DNA from: Candidatus Azambacteria bacterium
GTDB taxonomy: Bacteria; Patescibacteriota; Minisyncoccia; GWC2-36-17; M10-OD1-4
Assembly (NCBI GenBank): GCA_016200995.1
Contig: JACQDS010000037.1
Coordinates: forward strand, 1 to 5,154
Length of the DNA: 5,154 bases
Direction of reading: 5' to 3'
Position numbers and translations under genes: made by a program. Under the pieces are notes generated by a model. It did not search any database, was not told the DNA's origin, and saw only the letters and a list, made by a program, of their open reading frames with translations. This document shows positions 1-5,139 of this stretch, in pieces; the stretch's first letter is position 1; each line of letters opens with the position of its first letter.

Positions 1-1868
1 ACTCTTTCATCAGCATCTCCGGAAAGCGCGCCGTAAACATCCGGGATATTCGCATTGTAATCCATCTCATCGGAGTAAGCGATAACGCTTCCGGAAGGCC
101 TGTTTGTGTTCCAGGAGATCTTAACAAAGCTTGATCCAACCTCAACTTTCGGAGTGTCGCCGATTATCAGCGGCGGCTGAACTTTATTGCCGACAGTATC
201 AAGCAAGTCCTCTATCTCTTTTGTAATAGCCTCTATCTCGGCAAGATTATTCACCTTCTGAAGCTGGGCGATCTTCTCTTCAATGGTCAATGTCGCAGGA
301 TTTGTTGAAAAGACCTTGTTTGCCGACTCATTAAAATTGCCGGCCGCATCAATGGATCTTATCTGATAGTTAAATTCTCTGCCTGCCCTTAAGTCTTTCA
401 AAGTCACCGAGTGATCTTTTGCGTATGTAAAGCTTCCCGTCGCGAAGCCGTATTTATTAGTCTCTCCGTATTCAACAAGCGAGGTTGCCGGCTCGTCGGT
501 CGTCCACTGAATAGTGGCTTGGGAATCTGAGATATCAACGACTTTCAAGTTCGTCACTCGCGGAGGCGTTTCGTCCACCACAAGCTGAACGGTCGCCTGC
601 TGAGTCACTCCGGTGTCAAGCGGAACAACAGTCTTTGAGGTATCAATCCTGACGACGATCTTGTCCTGCGCCGGCGTAGTAAATGTGTAAGACGCGGAGG
701 TCGCGGAATTATGCGCCGTCGCGCCGTCCCTTGATGTCACATTGTAAGTATATATCGTCTCGGCTGTTAATCCGGTCAAAACCACAGAGTGCTTTGTGGT
801 TAAAACGGTATCCAACGCCGGAACTGTCGCCGTTCCGCCAGTGATGCTTGAAACAAATGAATCTGCAAGTTCGTCGGTAGACCAAGTGATCACCGCTGAA
901 TCATATCTTGTCAAAGCGGCTTGAACGCTTGAGATTATAGGGGGGGTAGTATCAATTGTTGTCGTAAATGTATAGAAGTTACCTCCATTATTGTCGGTTG
1001 CAAGGCCGTTTACATCAGTTGATTTAACTCTATAATAATATTTTGTATTTACAGACAAGCTTGTTAAGTTCACATAATGGTCGGTCACTGAATTTGCGAG
1101 AGGGGCTGTGCCGTATGTTGCAAACAGCGCATCTGTGCTGTATTCAACAACCGAATCAGAAAGGGTATCCGTTGTCCAATGAATGGTCGCTGTAGTCTCT
1201 CCGACAGAGCTTGCCTGAACGGTTGATATCTTAGGTCCGCCGAGAGTTGAGCAGGAAGGCAAAAGCGTTGAATTCGTGGCAGTATTTCCGTAAGGGTCAA
1301 CGGATTTCAAGAGCAGGTTGTATGTTCTTGATGGGTTTAGGCCTGTCAAAGTGACTGAGTGTCCACCGATGGTACTTGCGCTGTTTTTAACCATTGAAGG
1401 AACTGTAGAGCTTGCGCTTGCCGTCGTTGCCGCTCCTAAAGAAGAGTAGTAAACCGATGAATCTGATATTTTATCGGTATCCCAAGTGACTGTGAGTTGC
1501 GATGTGGAAATTCCAGAGCATGCCGCATTAGACATAACCGGCGCCACAAGATCAGTAGTGCCTCTTGCTAGATTCGGCTGATCATAAGCCGCGGTGGAAT
1601 AAGGCGATATATTGCCGGATGTATCTTTAGCCAATGCCTTGTAATAATAAGTTTGGGTGCCGGACAATCCGGAATCTACAACATAATTCAAAAGCCTGTC
1701 AGTTATGGTCTGGAATAAAGAGTAAGTCGTTCCGCCATCCGTTGATTTGTAAACCTGATAATTTAAGAAATCTCCGGGAGTTGAAGACGCAACCTGCCAA
1801 GAAACGAACTCTCTAAAATCCGACGCAGTTGTGATGTCGCTGATAAAGAAATCGGTAGGCGTGTCCGG
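1..1868 (-). other. FN3 domain array with helical insertion
   Basis: From about residue 748 the protein is a series of fibronectin type III domains. Approximate starts are residues 748 (DTPTDF), 857, 959, 1056 (TTPPIISSV), 1182 (TPPRVTNL) and 1312 (PPLIIGDTP, cut by the window edge). Typical FN3 signals recur: a Pro-Pro entry, an I-x-W-x-T-D strand, Y-x-Y-x-V/I, and a D-x-x-G-N near the end. Between the fifth and sixth domains lies a charged helical stretch (about 1273-1310) with heptad-like spacing. The domains are divergent rather than recent duplicates. Confidence 0.85.
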
Positions 1869-4109
1869 AGCGCTCATCGTGACTGTAGAAGAAACATTTT
1901 GATAGGCGTCTTTGGCTTTTAAGTAAACCGTCACCGGAGTTGCTCCAAAATTCCAAGTCAAAGAGCTTGCCGGCGTAATCCAAGCTCCGGAAGAAGCATT
2001 TATTCCGTCAGAAGAAAAGTCCGCGTTATTTGAAAGCATTATTTGGTATGTATTGTCATCCGATGAAGTGATATTCAAGTTGCTTGCTGTTGAAGTACCG
2101 ACCAAATAAGTGGTGTATGGAGCTGCCGTTGCGACGGTTATCACAGGAGCTTTGCTGTCCATGCTGAAAGCATTTGAAGTTGCCGTGGCTGTCGCATGCG
2201 AAGCCTCGCCGTCATTGACAGTAACCCTGATCTGCTCGGTTGTCGTTGCGGTGCTAAAGCTTAATGCAGGACTCCAAGTCGCCGTGTATTGAGTGAGGGT
2301 TGATGAATTAACGGCTTTTTGCGTTAGATCTCCGGTTGCAAGCGCGGACGAGGAAATGACAGACCAAGAGGATCCATTCCAATACTCAAAAGAAGGAGTG
2401 ACAAAATTCGGAGTATTTGTTCCTAATGCCGTGTCAATATCTTTTGTTGAATATGTTATGGTGACTTTTCCATCCGTCGTGCTCTGTGAAGGAGTACCGA
2501 CCATCTGAACTTCCGGCGGAGCGTTGACGACATAATACATACTGATACTTGAAACCACAGGCGTGCCGGTTCCGCTGCCGGACCTTAAAAACATTTTATA
2601 TTGCATCCACTGGTGACTTCCGCTTGAAAGCAGAGGGTTCCCGCTTGGCGTGCTGACATTGTTGTACAGATATGAAAATTCATTCGTTCCGGCGCAGTCC
2701 GTCGGCAATGTTCCGACGTCCGCATAACCGCACCAACTGCTCCATGTGCCGGGAGCGCCGGCATTGTCAGGAGCATAACGAACTTGAAATGAAACCGTTT
2801 CAAGAGTGGTGGTTCCGGTCGCCGTCCAGGCCATCTTTCCAAAAATAGCGGAAGAGTCTGTTGTATTAAATGGCGAAGATGTGAAAGTTCCTTCTGCCGG
2901 ATATCCTCCATAAGGAAGAGTGACATCAGAAACAGTCGGCGAATATGTCGTCGGATTGATCGATCTTAAATAAACTCTGTAGCGGATATACCTATGCGAA
3001 CCAAAAACAGCATTTGATATGAGTGTGCCGGATGAAACAAAATATGTGCTGTTCTGCCCGTCCGGCCCCTTAAAGTCGGCGTCCGTCCAAGCAGAGTCAA
3101 CGTCCTTAAGCGCTATCTGAAACCTGACTGCGCAGCCGGAGCCGGTGGTAAGACTCGTATTGCAGGCTCCCGGAGTTTCGGTGTTTGAATCGATTCCGGT
3201 CGCCGTCCAGGAGATGCTTGTGAAATTCGCCGCATTGCCGACATCAATAGTAGCCGACTCAAAAGAAGGGGTTCTGTTGTCAAGATATGTGACGGCAACA
3301 CTTGAAACGCTGGGAGGGGTGATGGAAATTCCTCCGCCGGTCAGAAGATAAACCTGATACTCAACATATCTGTCGTCATAGCCGGAAGTAAAAACCGTCG
3401 GGATGGTTGAACAAGTGACGACAGAGCCGGCCTTTGTACAGCCGTTTGATCCGTTGGTGTAGTCAAAATAATCCGCCGTTGAGGTCGGTCCATACCAGCT
3501 TGTCCAAGTCACATTATCATTTGAAGTTCTTATCTGCAATTTGACATCCTGCGCTCCGGAAACATTAGATTCGGTCCAAGATACGCCGGATAAAGTATTA
3601 TAAGGATCCGTGGTGTCATAAGCCGAAGAGATCAAAGAGTTTGATGTTGAATATCCTGAAGACACGATAGTCACATCAGAAACTGAAGCGGTGTAAAGCG
3701 CGCCGTCAACGGAGTAAAGATAGGCTTTGAATTTCACATATTGCCAATTGCCAAAAAAAGAGATATCTCCGCCTGAGGTTATAAAATACTCGCTTGTGCT
3801 GTTTGCCGGTCCGACATAGCTGTTCCAAGTTGAGCCGTCACTGCTAACAGCCACCTGAAACCTAACTGCACAGCCGGCGCTCGCCGCCGCAGATGTGCCG
3901 GTACAGGTCGCCGGATCCTCCGCGGTTGAGGTTCCGGTCGCCGTCCATGAAATGGTGGACATAGAAACCGGACTTCCGAAGTTTATCGGATTAGATTCAA
4001 ATGTTCCGGAGCTTGTCGCTGCGTTCGCTCCGCCGGCAAGAGAGAAAAAAAACAAAAAACCAAACAAAAGAAATACTGGCGAAAAAAATCTCTGAGTTTT
4101 GGTTTTCAT
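1..4109 (-). CDS. Very large secreted multidomain FN3/beta-sandwich surface protein (C-terminus outside window)
   Basis: The minus-strand frame from the ATG at 4109-4107 stays open for 1369 codons to the left edge with no in-frame stop. Residues 1-30 form a signal peptide (basic N-terminus, Phe/Leu-rich core, cleavage probably after Ala-Asn-Ala). Residues about 33-528 hold four tandem beta-rich modules with W55, W178, W301 and W428 at equivalent places. Residues about 530-745 look like two Ig/cadherin-like stretches. FN3 domains start near 748, 857, 959, 1056 and 1182; several carry the WTTDEPATSxVEYG-type strand and HSVTLxxL motif. A charged helix spans about 1273-1310, and a sixth FN3 begins near 1312. 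No enzyme motif is visible, so a cell-surface adhesive or structural role is inferred. Membrane or wall anchoring, if any, would lie beyond the left edge. No Shine-Dalgarno sequence precedes the ATG, but the signal peptide supports this start. The gene is GC-richer than its neighbours. The partner or substrate is unknown. Confidence 0.93.
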   Translation of the reverse strand, partial: MKTKTQRFFSPVFLLFGFLFFFSLAGGANAATSSGTFESNPINFGSPVSMSTISWTATGTSTAEDPATCTGTSAAASAGCAVRFQVAVSSDGSTWNSYVGPANSTSEYFITSGGDISFFGNWQYVKFKAYLYSVDGALYTASVSDVTIVSSGYSTSNSLISSAYDTTDPYNTLSGVSWTESNVSGAQDVKLQIRTSNDNVTWTSWYGPTSTADYFDYTNGSNGCTKAGSVVTCSTIPTVFTSGYDDRYVEYQVYLLTGGGISITPPSVSSVAVTYLDNRTPSFESATIDVGNAANFTSISWTATGIDSNTETPGACNTSLTTGSGCAVRFQIALKDVDSAWTDADFKGPDGQNSTYFVSSGTLISNAVFGSHRYIRYRVYLRSINPTTYSPTVSDVTLPYGGYPAEGTFTSSPFNTTDSSAIFGKMAWTATGTTTLETVSFQVRYAPDNAGAPGTWSSWCGYADVGTLPTDCAGTNEFSYLYNNVSTPSGNPLLSSGSHQWMQYKMFLRSGSGTGTPVVSSISMYYVVNAPPEVQMVGTPSQSTTDGKVTITYSTKDIDTALGTNTPNFVTPSFEYWNGSSWSVISSSALATGDLTQKAVNSSTLTQYTATWSPALSFSTATTTEQIRVTVNDGEASHATATATSNAFSMDSKAPVITVATAAPYTTYLVGTSTASNLNITSSDDNTYQIMLSNNADFSSDGINASSGAWITPASSLTWNFGATPVTVYLKAKDAYQNVSSTVTMSAPDTPTDFFISDITTASDFREFVSWQVASSTPGDFLNYQVYKSTDGGTTYSLFQTITDRLLNYVVDSGLSGTQTYYYKALAKDTSGNISPYSTAAYDQPNLARGTTDLVAPVMSNAACSGISTSQLTVTWDTDKISDSSVYYSSLGAATTASASSTVPSMVKNSASTIGGHSVTLTGLNPSRTYNLLLKSVDPYGNTATNSTLLPSCSTLGGPKISTVQASSVGETTATIHWTTDTLSDSVVEYSTDALFATYGTAPLANSVTDHYVNLTSLSVNTKYYYRVKSTDVNGLATDNNGGNFYTFTTTIDTTPPIISSVQAALTRYDSAVITWSTDELADSFVSSITGGTATVPALDTVLTTKHSVVLTGLTAETIYTYNVTSRDGATAHNSATSASYTFTTPAQDKIVVRIDTSKTVVPLDTGVTQQATVQLVVDETPPRVTNLKVVDISDSQATIQWTTDEPATSLVEYGETNKYGFATGSFTYAKDHSVTLKDLRAGREFNYQIRSIDAAGNFNESANKVFSTNPATLTIEEKIAQLQKVNNLAEIEAITKEIEDLLDTVGNKVQPPLIIGDTPKVEVGSSFVKISWNTNRPSGSVIAYSDEMDYNANIPDVYGALSGDADER
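2526..4013 (-). repeat. Four tandem ~125-residue beta-rich protein modules
   Basis: Residues about 33-528 of the FN3 protein consist of four related modules. Each has a start like 'F-S-x-x-x-D/N', then a 'SWTATG'-like strand (W55, W178, W301, W428; spacing 123, 123, 127), a 'VRFQ/VKLQ' strand, a 'W...GP' turn, and a 'RYIRYRVYL'-like strand, and ends in 'VSDVT/VSSV' followed by a hydrophobic strand. Modules 1 and 3 share a Cys pair ending in 'GCAVRFQ', probably a disulfide, which suggests they are the closest pair. The pattern resembles beta-sandwich modules common in bacterial surface proteins, but I cannot name the family with certainty. The repeats are divergent at DNA level. Confidence 0.8.
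4020..4109 (-). other. Sec-type signal peptide of the FN3 protein
   Basis: The first 30 codons encode a short basic region (Lys2, Lys4, Arg7), a hydrophobic core rich in Phe and Leu (about residues 12-25), and a small-residue end Gly-Gly-Ala-Asn-Ala followed by Ala31. The Ala-x-Ala at 28-30 fits signal peptidase I. There is no lipobox cysteine, so it is not a lipoprotein signal. The core codons contain a T8 homopolymer on the coding strand (4045-4052). Confidence 0.85.
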
Positions 4110-4147
4110 AGAAATATTTTTTAAAATATGAAAATTGTATTGTATCT

Positions 4148-4156
4148 AGTATACCA
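4148..4156 (-). promoter_or_regulatory. Extended -10 promoter for the FN3 gene
   Basis: Read on the minus strand, TGGTATACT (4156-4148) matches an extended -10 element (TGnTATAAT, one mismatch). No good -35 lies at the usual distance; TTGATA occurs but with a 23-nt spacer, which is too long. Transcription would begin near 4141, giving a leader of about 30 nt with no Shine-Dalgarno sequence before the ATG at 4109. Confidence 0.5.
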
Positions 4157-4185
4157 CAGATCTTTAAAAAATATCATATCAAATC

Positions 4186-4194
4186 TTATCCACA
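4186..4194 (+). promoter_or_regulatory. DnaA-box-like 9-mer
   Basis: TTATCCACA at 4186-4194 is a perfect match to the classical DnaA box consensus. It is the only perfect copy I noticed here. Two further CCACAG hexamers (4154-4159 and 4198-4203) lie nearby in the same orientation. A single copy can arise by chance; no dnaA, dnaN or AT-rich unwinding array is present to support an origin. Confidence 0.25.
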
Positions 4195-4214
4195 GCTCCA
4201 CAGCTTTAAAAACT

Positions 4215-4247
4215 AAATCTTCTGAAGGTTTAACCTTCGGAAGATTT
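4215..4247. terminator. 33-nt palindrome, probable bidirectional terminator
   Basis: Near-perfect inverted repeat centred on 4231: the arm AAATCTTC-T-GAAGGTT meets AACCTTC-G-GAAGATTT, with only one non-Watson-Crick position (4223/4239). On the minus strand the 3' arm runs into ATTTAGTTTTTA, a reasonable U-tract, so it could end the HEPN/MNT transcript before the FN3 promoter. On the plus strand the 3' arm ends in TTTT. The stem is AT-rich, so terminator strength is uncertain. Confidence 0.5.
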
Positions 4248-4274
4248 TCCTGCGGAGGTCTTCCTGCGGAGGTC
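4247..4274 (+). repeat. Perfect 14-nt tandem duplication
   Basis: The 14-mer TTCCTGCGGAGGTC occurs twice in immediate succession (4247-4260 and 4261-4274). It sits between the palindrome and the core of repeat copy 1, and its second unit overlaps the start of that copy. Each unit contains a small CCT...AGG hairpin. Confidence 0.9.
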
Positions 4275-4323
4275 GGGGCTCGGCGGATTCGGCGGATCCC
4301 AAAGGACGGTTCTTTGGAGAATC
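4264..4323 (+). repeat. 60-nt interspersed direct repeat, copy 1
   Basis: Aligned without gaps to 5080-5139, 55 of 60 positions agree; 4282-4317 (36 nt) is identical. Differences are at 4271, 4272, 4273, 4281 and 4318. The core includes a tandem GGCGGATTC/GGCGGATCC, then a hairpin CCAAAG (4299-4304), 7-nt loop, CTTTGG (4312-4317). Outer arms CGGATTC (4284-4290) and GAATCCG (4319-4325) can pair around an asymmetric bulge. It lies just downstream of the MNT stop codon. Family and function are not recognised; no transposase is present in the window. Confidence 0.9.
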
Positions 4324-4346
4324 CGGAAGATCGCTTCGGAAGATCG
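4324..4346 (+). repeat. 10-nt repeat with 13-nt period beside the MNT stop
   Basis: CGGAAGATCG occurs at 4324-4333 and 4337-4346, separated by CTT. The second unit ends directly against the MNT stop codon (4347-4349 on the minus strand). An extended form, CTTCGGAAGAT (4334-4344), also occurs at 4235-4245 inside the palindrome, on the other side of repeat copy 1. Confidence 0.8.
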
Positions 4347-4667
4347 TTAAATTTTAATGCCGTACTTTTTTACTTCATACACTAGAGGATCCGGCTCTTT
4401 GAAACTAGTCGGATAATACCCCACAGGCTCAATTCTTGGATCAATTTCCAATGCCTTTTGCCATAAAAGCGTTTCCTGTTTATCTTTGTAATTATAAAAT
4501 TTATCCGAAACAACACAAACATCTATATCGCTATAAGTCTTTTGTGTTCCTTTAGCATAAGAACCGTATAGAAATATTTCTTCTATAGAAAAACCGTCTT
4601 TCTCTAAAGATTTTTTATAATTTTTAACTATACTTTTTATTTCATTTAATCTTTTAGAATTTTGCAT
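4347..4667 (-). CDS. MNT-type minimal nucleotidyltransferase (antitoxin of HEPN/MNT pair)
   Basis: 106-residue protein of the minimal nucleotidyltransferase family. It carries the signature G35-S36-x10-D47-x-D49 of the Pol-beta-type active site, and E80 (in RIEPV) is a plausible third metal-binding acid. The end, 'DPLVYEVKKYGIKI', is a natural end for the family, and the length is usual, so the protein looks complete. In studied HEPN/MNT pairs the MNT enzyme transfers AMP from ATP to a tyrosine of the HEPN RNase and so silences it in the cytoplasm; that role is inferred here by family. The gene follows the HEPN gene by 49 nt and is probably co-transcribed. The ATG at 4667 is the only start, since an in-frame TAA lies at 4676-4674. 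No Shine-Dalgarno sequence is seen. Base composition is very AT-rich compared with the FN3 gene. Confidence 0.88.
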   Translation of the reverse strand: MQNSKRLNEIKSIVKNYKKSLEKDGFSIEEIFLYGSYAKGTQKTYSDIDVCVVSDKFYNYKDKQETLLWQKALEIDPRIEPVGYYPTSFKEPDPLVYEVKKYGIKI

Positions 4668-4723
4668 AGCATTTTATAAATAAGATTGATTCTATCTAAT
4701 TTTGGCTTGGTATATTTCAAATT
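4646..4723 (-). pseudogene. Out-of-frame remnant of the HEPN C-terminal helix
   Basis: In the frame one base off from the HEPN gene, codons from 4723 down to the TAA at 4648-4646 read without a stop. They include 'KYTKPKLDRINLIYKML', which resembles the final helix expected of this HEPN family (a lysine-rich stretch ending in an 'IYxWL'-like motif, from memory). This frame overlaps the MNT start by 22 nt, the close packing often seen in such operons. The segment that should join it to the HEPN gene, including the conserved Arg-containing catalytic motif, is missing. A frame-disrupting deletion near 4717-4725 would explain this. The similarity is judged by eye. Confidence 0.4.
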
Positions 4724-5001
4724 GCATATTTTATAAAAATTTCTGCCAAAAATTTTAAATCATCCTTATTAAAATCAACTTTTGAATCTTGAGTTAAAAC
4801 CAATAAATTATGAGTAGGCTTTGAATATTCTTTTGTATTTTTTATTATTAATGCTTTAAGAATTTTTTCTAAAACTATATGCCCATAAAATAAAGCATCT
4901 GAAAATCTTTTAGATTCAAATAAACTTATCATCGTATCATAATCATGCTTGGAGGATTCCAGCCAATATTTCGTTAATTTTCTAACCTCTTTTTCATTCA
5001 T
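4717..5001 (-). CDS. HEPN domain protein, C-terminally truncated (toxin of HEPN/MNT pair)
   Basis: 94-residue alpha-helical protein matching the first two thirds of a HEPN domain. It has a first helix with 'WLESSKHDYDT' (D20), a 'FSDALFYGHIVLEKILKALI' helix (E45-K46, L48-K49-A50-L51), the 'THNL' turn (63-66), and a 'LKFLAEI' helix (82-88). Relatives known to me are about 125-135 residues long and continue with an Arg-containing segment that holds the RNase motif (R-x4-6-H in active toxins). Here TGA at 4719-4717 ends the protein before that point. It should therefore fold incompletely or lack RNase activity. Reading TGA as Gly would not rescue it, because TAG follows seven codons later. The start ATG at 5001 fits the family N-terminus and has no Shine-Dalgarno sequence. 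The gene is transcribed with MNT, 49 nt downstream, and is AT-rich. It could still bind MNT. Confidence 0.8.
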   Translation of the reverse strand: MNEKEVRKLTKYWLESSKHDYDTMISLFESKRFSDALFYGHIVLEKILKALIIKNTKEYSKPTHNLLVLTQDSKVDFNKDDLKFLAEIFIKYAI

Positions 5002-5007
5002 AACAAA

Positions 5008-5035
5008 AGTATAACAGAATAATTTAAAAAATCAA
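5008..5035 (-). promoter_or_regulatory. Promoter of the HEPN/MNT operon, leaderless arrangement
   Basis: On the minus strand TTGATT (5035-5030) and TATACT (5013-5008) form a good -35/-10 pair with a 16-nt spacer. Only six bases separate the -10 box from the HEPN ATG at 5001, so the expected first transcribed base is the A of the start codon. This explains the lack of a ribosome binding site. The promoter starts seven bases after the terminator at 5042-5072, which isolates it from upstream transcription. Confidence 0.6.
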
Positions 5036-5041
5036 AATAGC

Positions 5042-5072
5042 AAAAAGCCAGAGGTGCGTCCTCTGGCTTTTT
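5042..5072. terminator. Strong bidirectional intrinsic terminator
   Basis: Perfect 13-bp inverted repeat AAAAAGCCAGAGG (5042-5054) and CCTCTGGCTTTTT (5060-5072) around the loop TGCGT. The GC-rich stem centre with A and T tracts on both sides works in either direction. On the minus strand it would stop a transcript entering from the right, just ahead of the HEPN promoter. Confidence 0.88.
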
Positions 5073-5079
5073 GAGACTT

Positions 5080-5139
5080 CTGCGGAAAACGGGGCTGGGC
5101 GGATTCGGCGGATCCCAAAGGACGGTTCTTTGGGGAATC
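5080..5139 (+). repeat. 60-nt interspersed direct repeat, copy 2
   Basis: Second copy of the element at 4264-4323, same orientation, offset 816 nt, 55 of 60 identical. Here G5134 replaces A4318 and lengthens the hairpin by one pair: CCCAAAG (5114-5120), loop, CTTTGGG (5128-5134). The outer arms GATTC (5102-5106) and GAATC (5135-5139) can also pair. It sits seven bases beyond the terminator at 5042-5072. The short tandem duplications around copy 1 are absent here. Confidence 0.9.

Noticed and set aside
2110..2508. Two adjacent plus-strand frames (60 and 71 codons)
   Set aside because: They lie fully antisense to the continuous FN3-protein frame and have no motif or start signal of their own.
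2585..2926. Minus-strand 113-codon frame
   Set aside because: It is on the same strand as the FN3 protein but in another frame. The main frame is continuous through this stretch with clear module 4 features (W428).
3895..4095. Plus-strand 66-codon frame opposite the signal peptide
   Set aside because: Its lysine-rich end is simply the complement of the Phe-rich signal peptide codons.
4110..4346. Replication origin
   Set aside because: Only one perfect DnaA-box match is present, and no dnaA, dnaN, repA or iteron array; a single 9-mer in a window this size can be chance.
4128..4385. Plus-strand open frame of 85 codons across the repeat copy and the end of MNT
   Set aside because: It runs over the palindrome, short tandem repeats and repeat copy 1, ends inside the antisense of MNT, and shows no protein motif. 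It is a by-product of the repeat sequence.
4646..4725. Recoded TGA (Gly, as in Gracilibacteria/SR1) extending HEPN
   Set aside because: Read-through would add only Gly and six more residues before TAG, without restoring the HEPN segment. The 1369-codon frame has no in-frame TGA, so code 25 is not supported.
4264..5139. CRISPR array or integron attC sites
   Set aside because: There are only two repeat copies 816 nt apart, with genes rather than spacers between them. No attC core sites, integrase or cas gene is visible.
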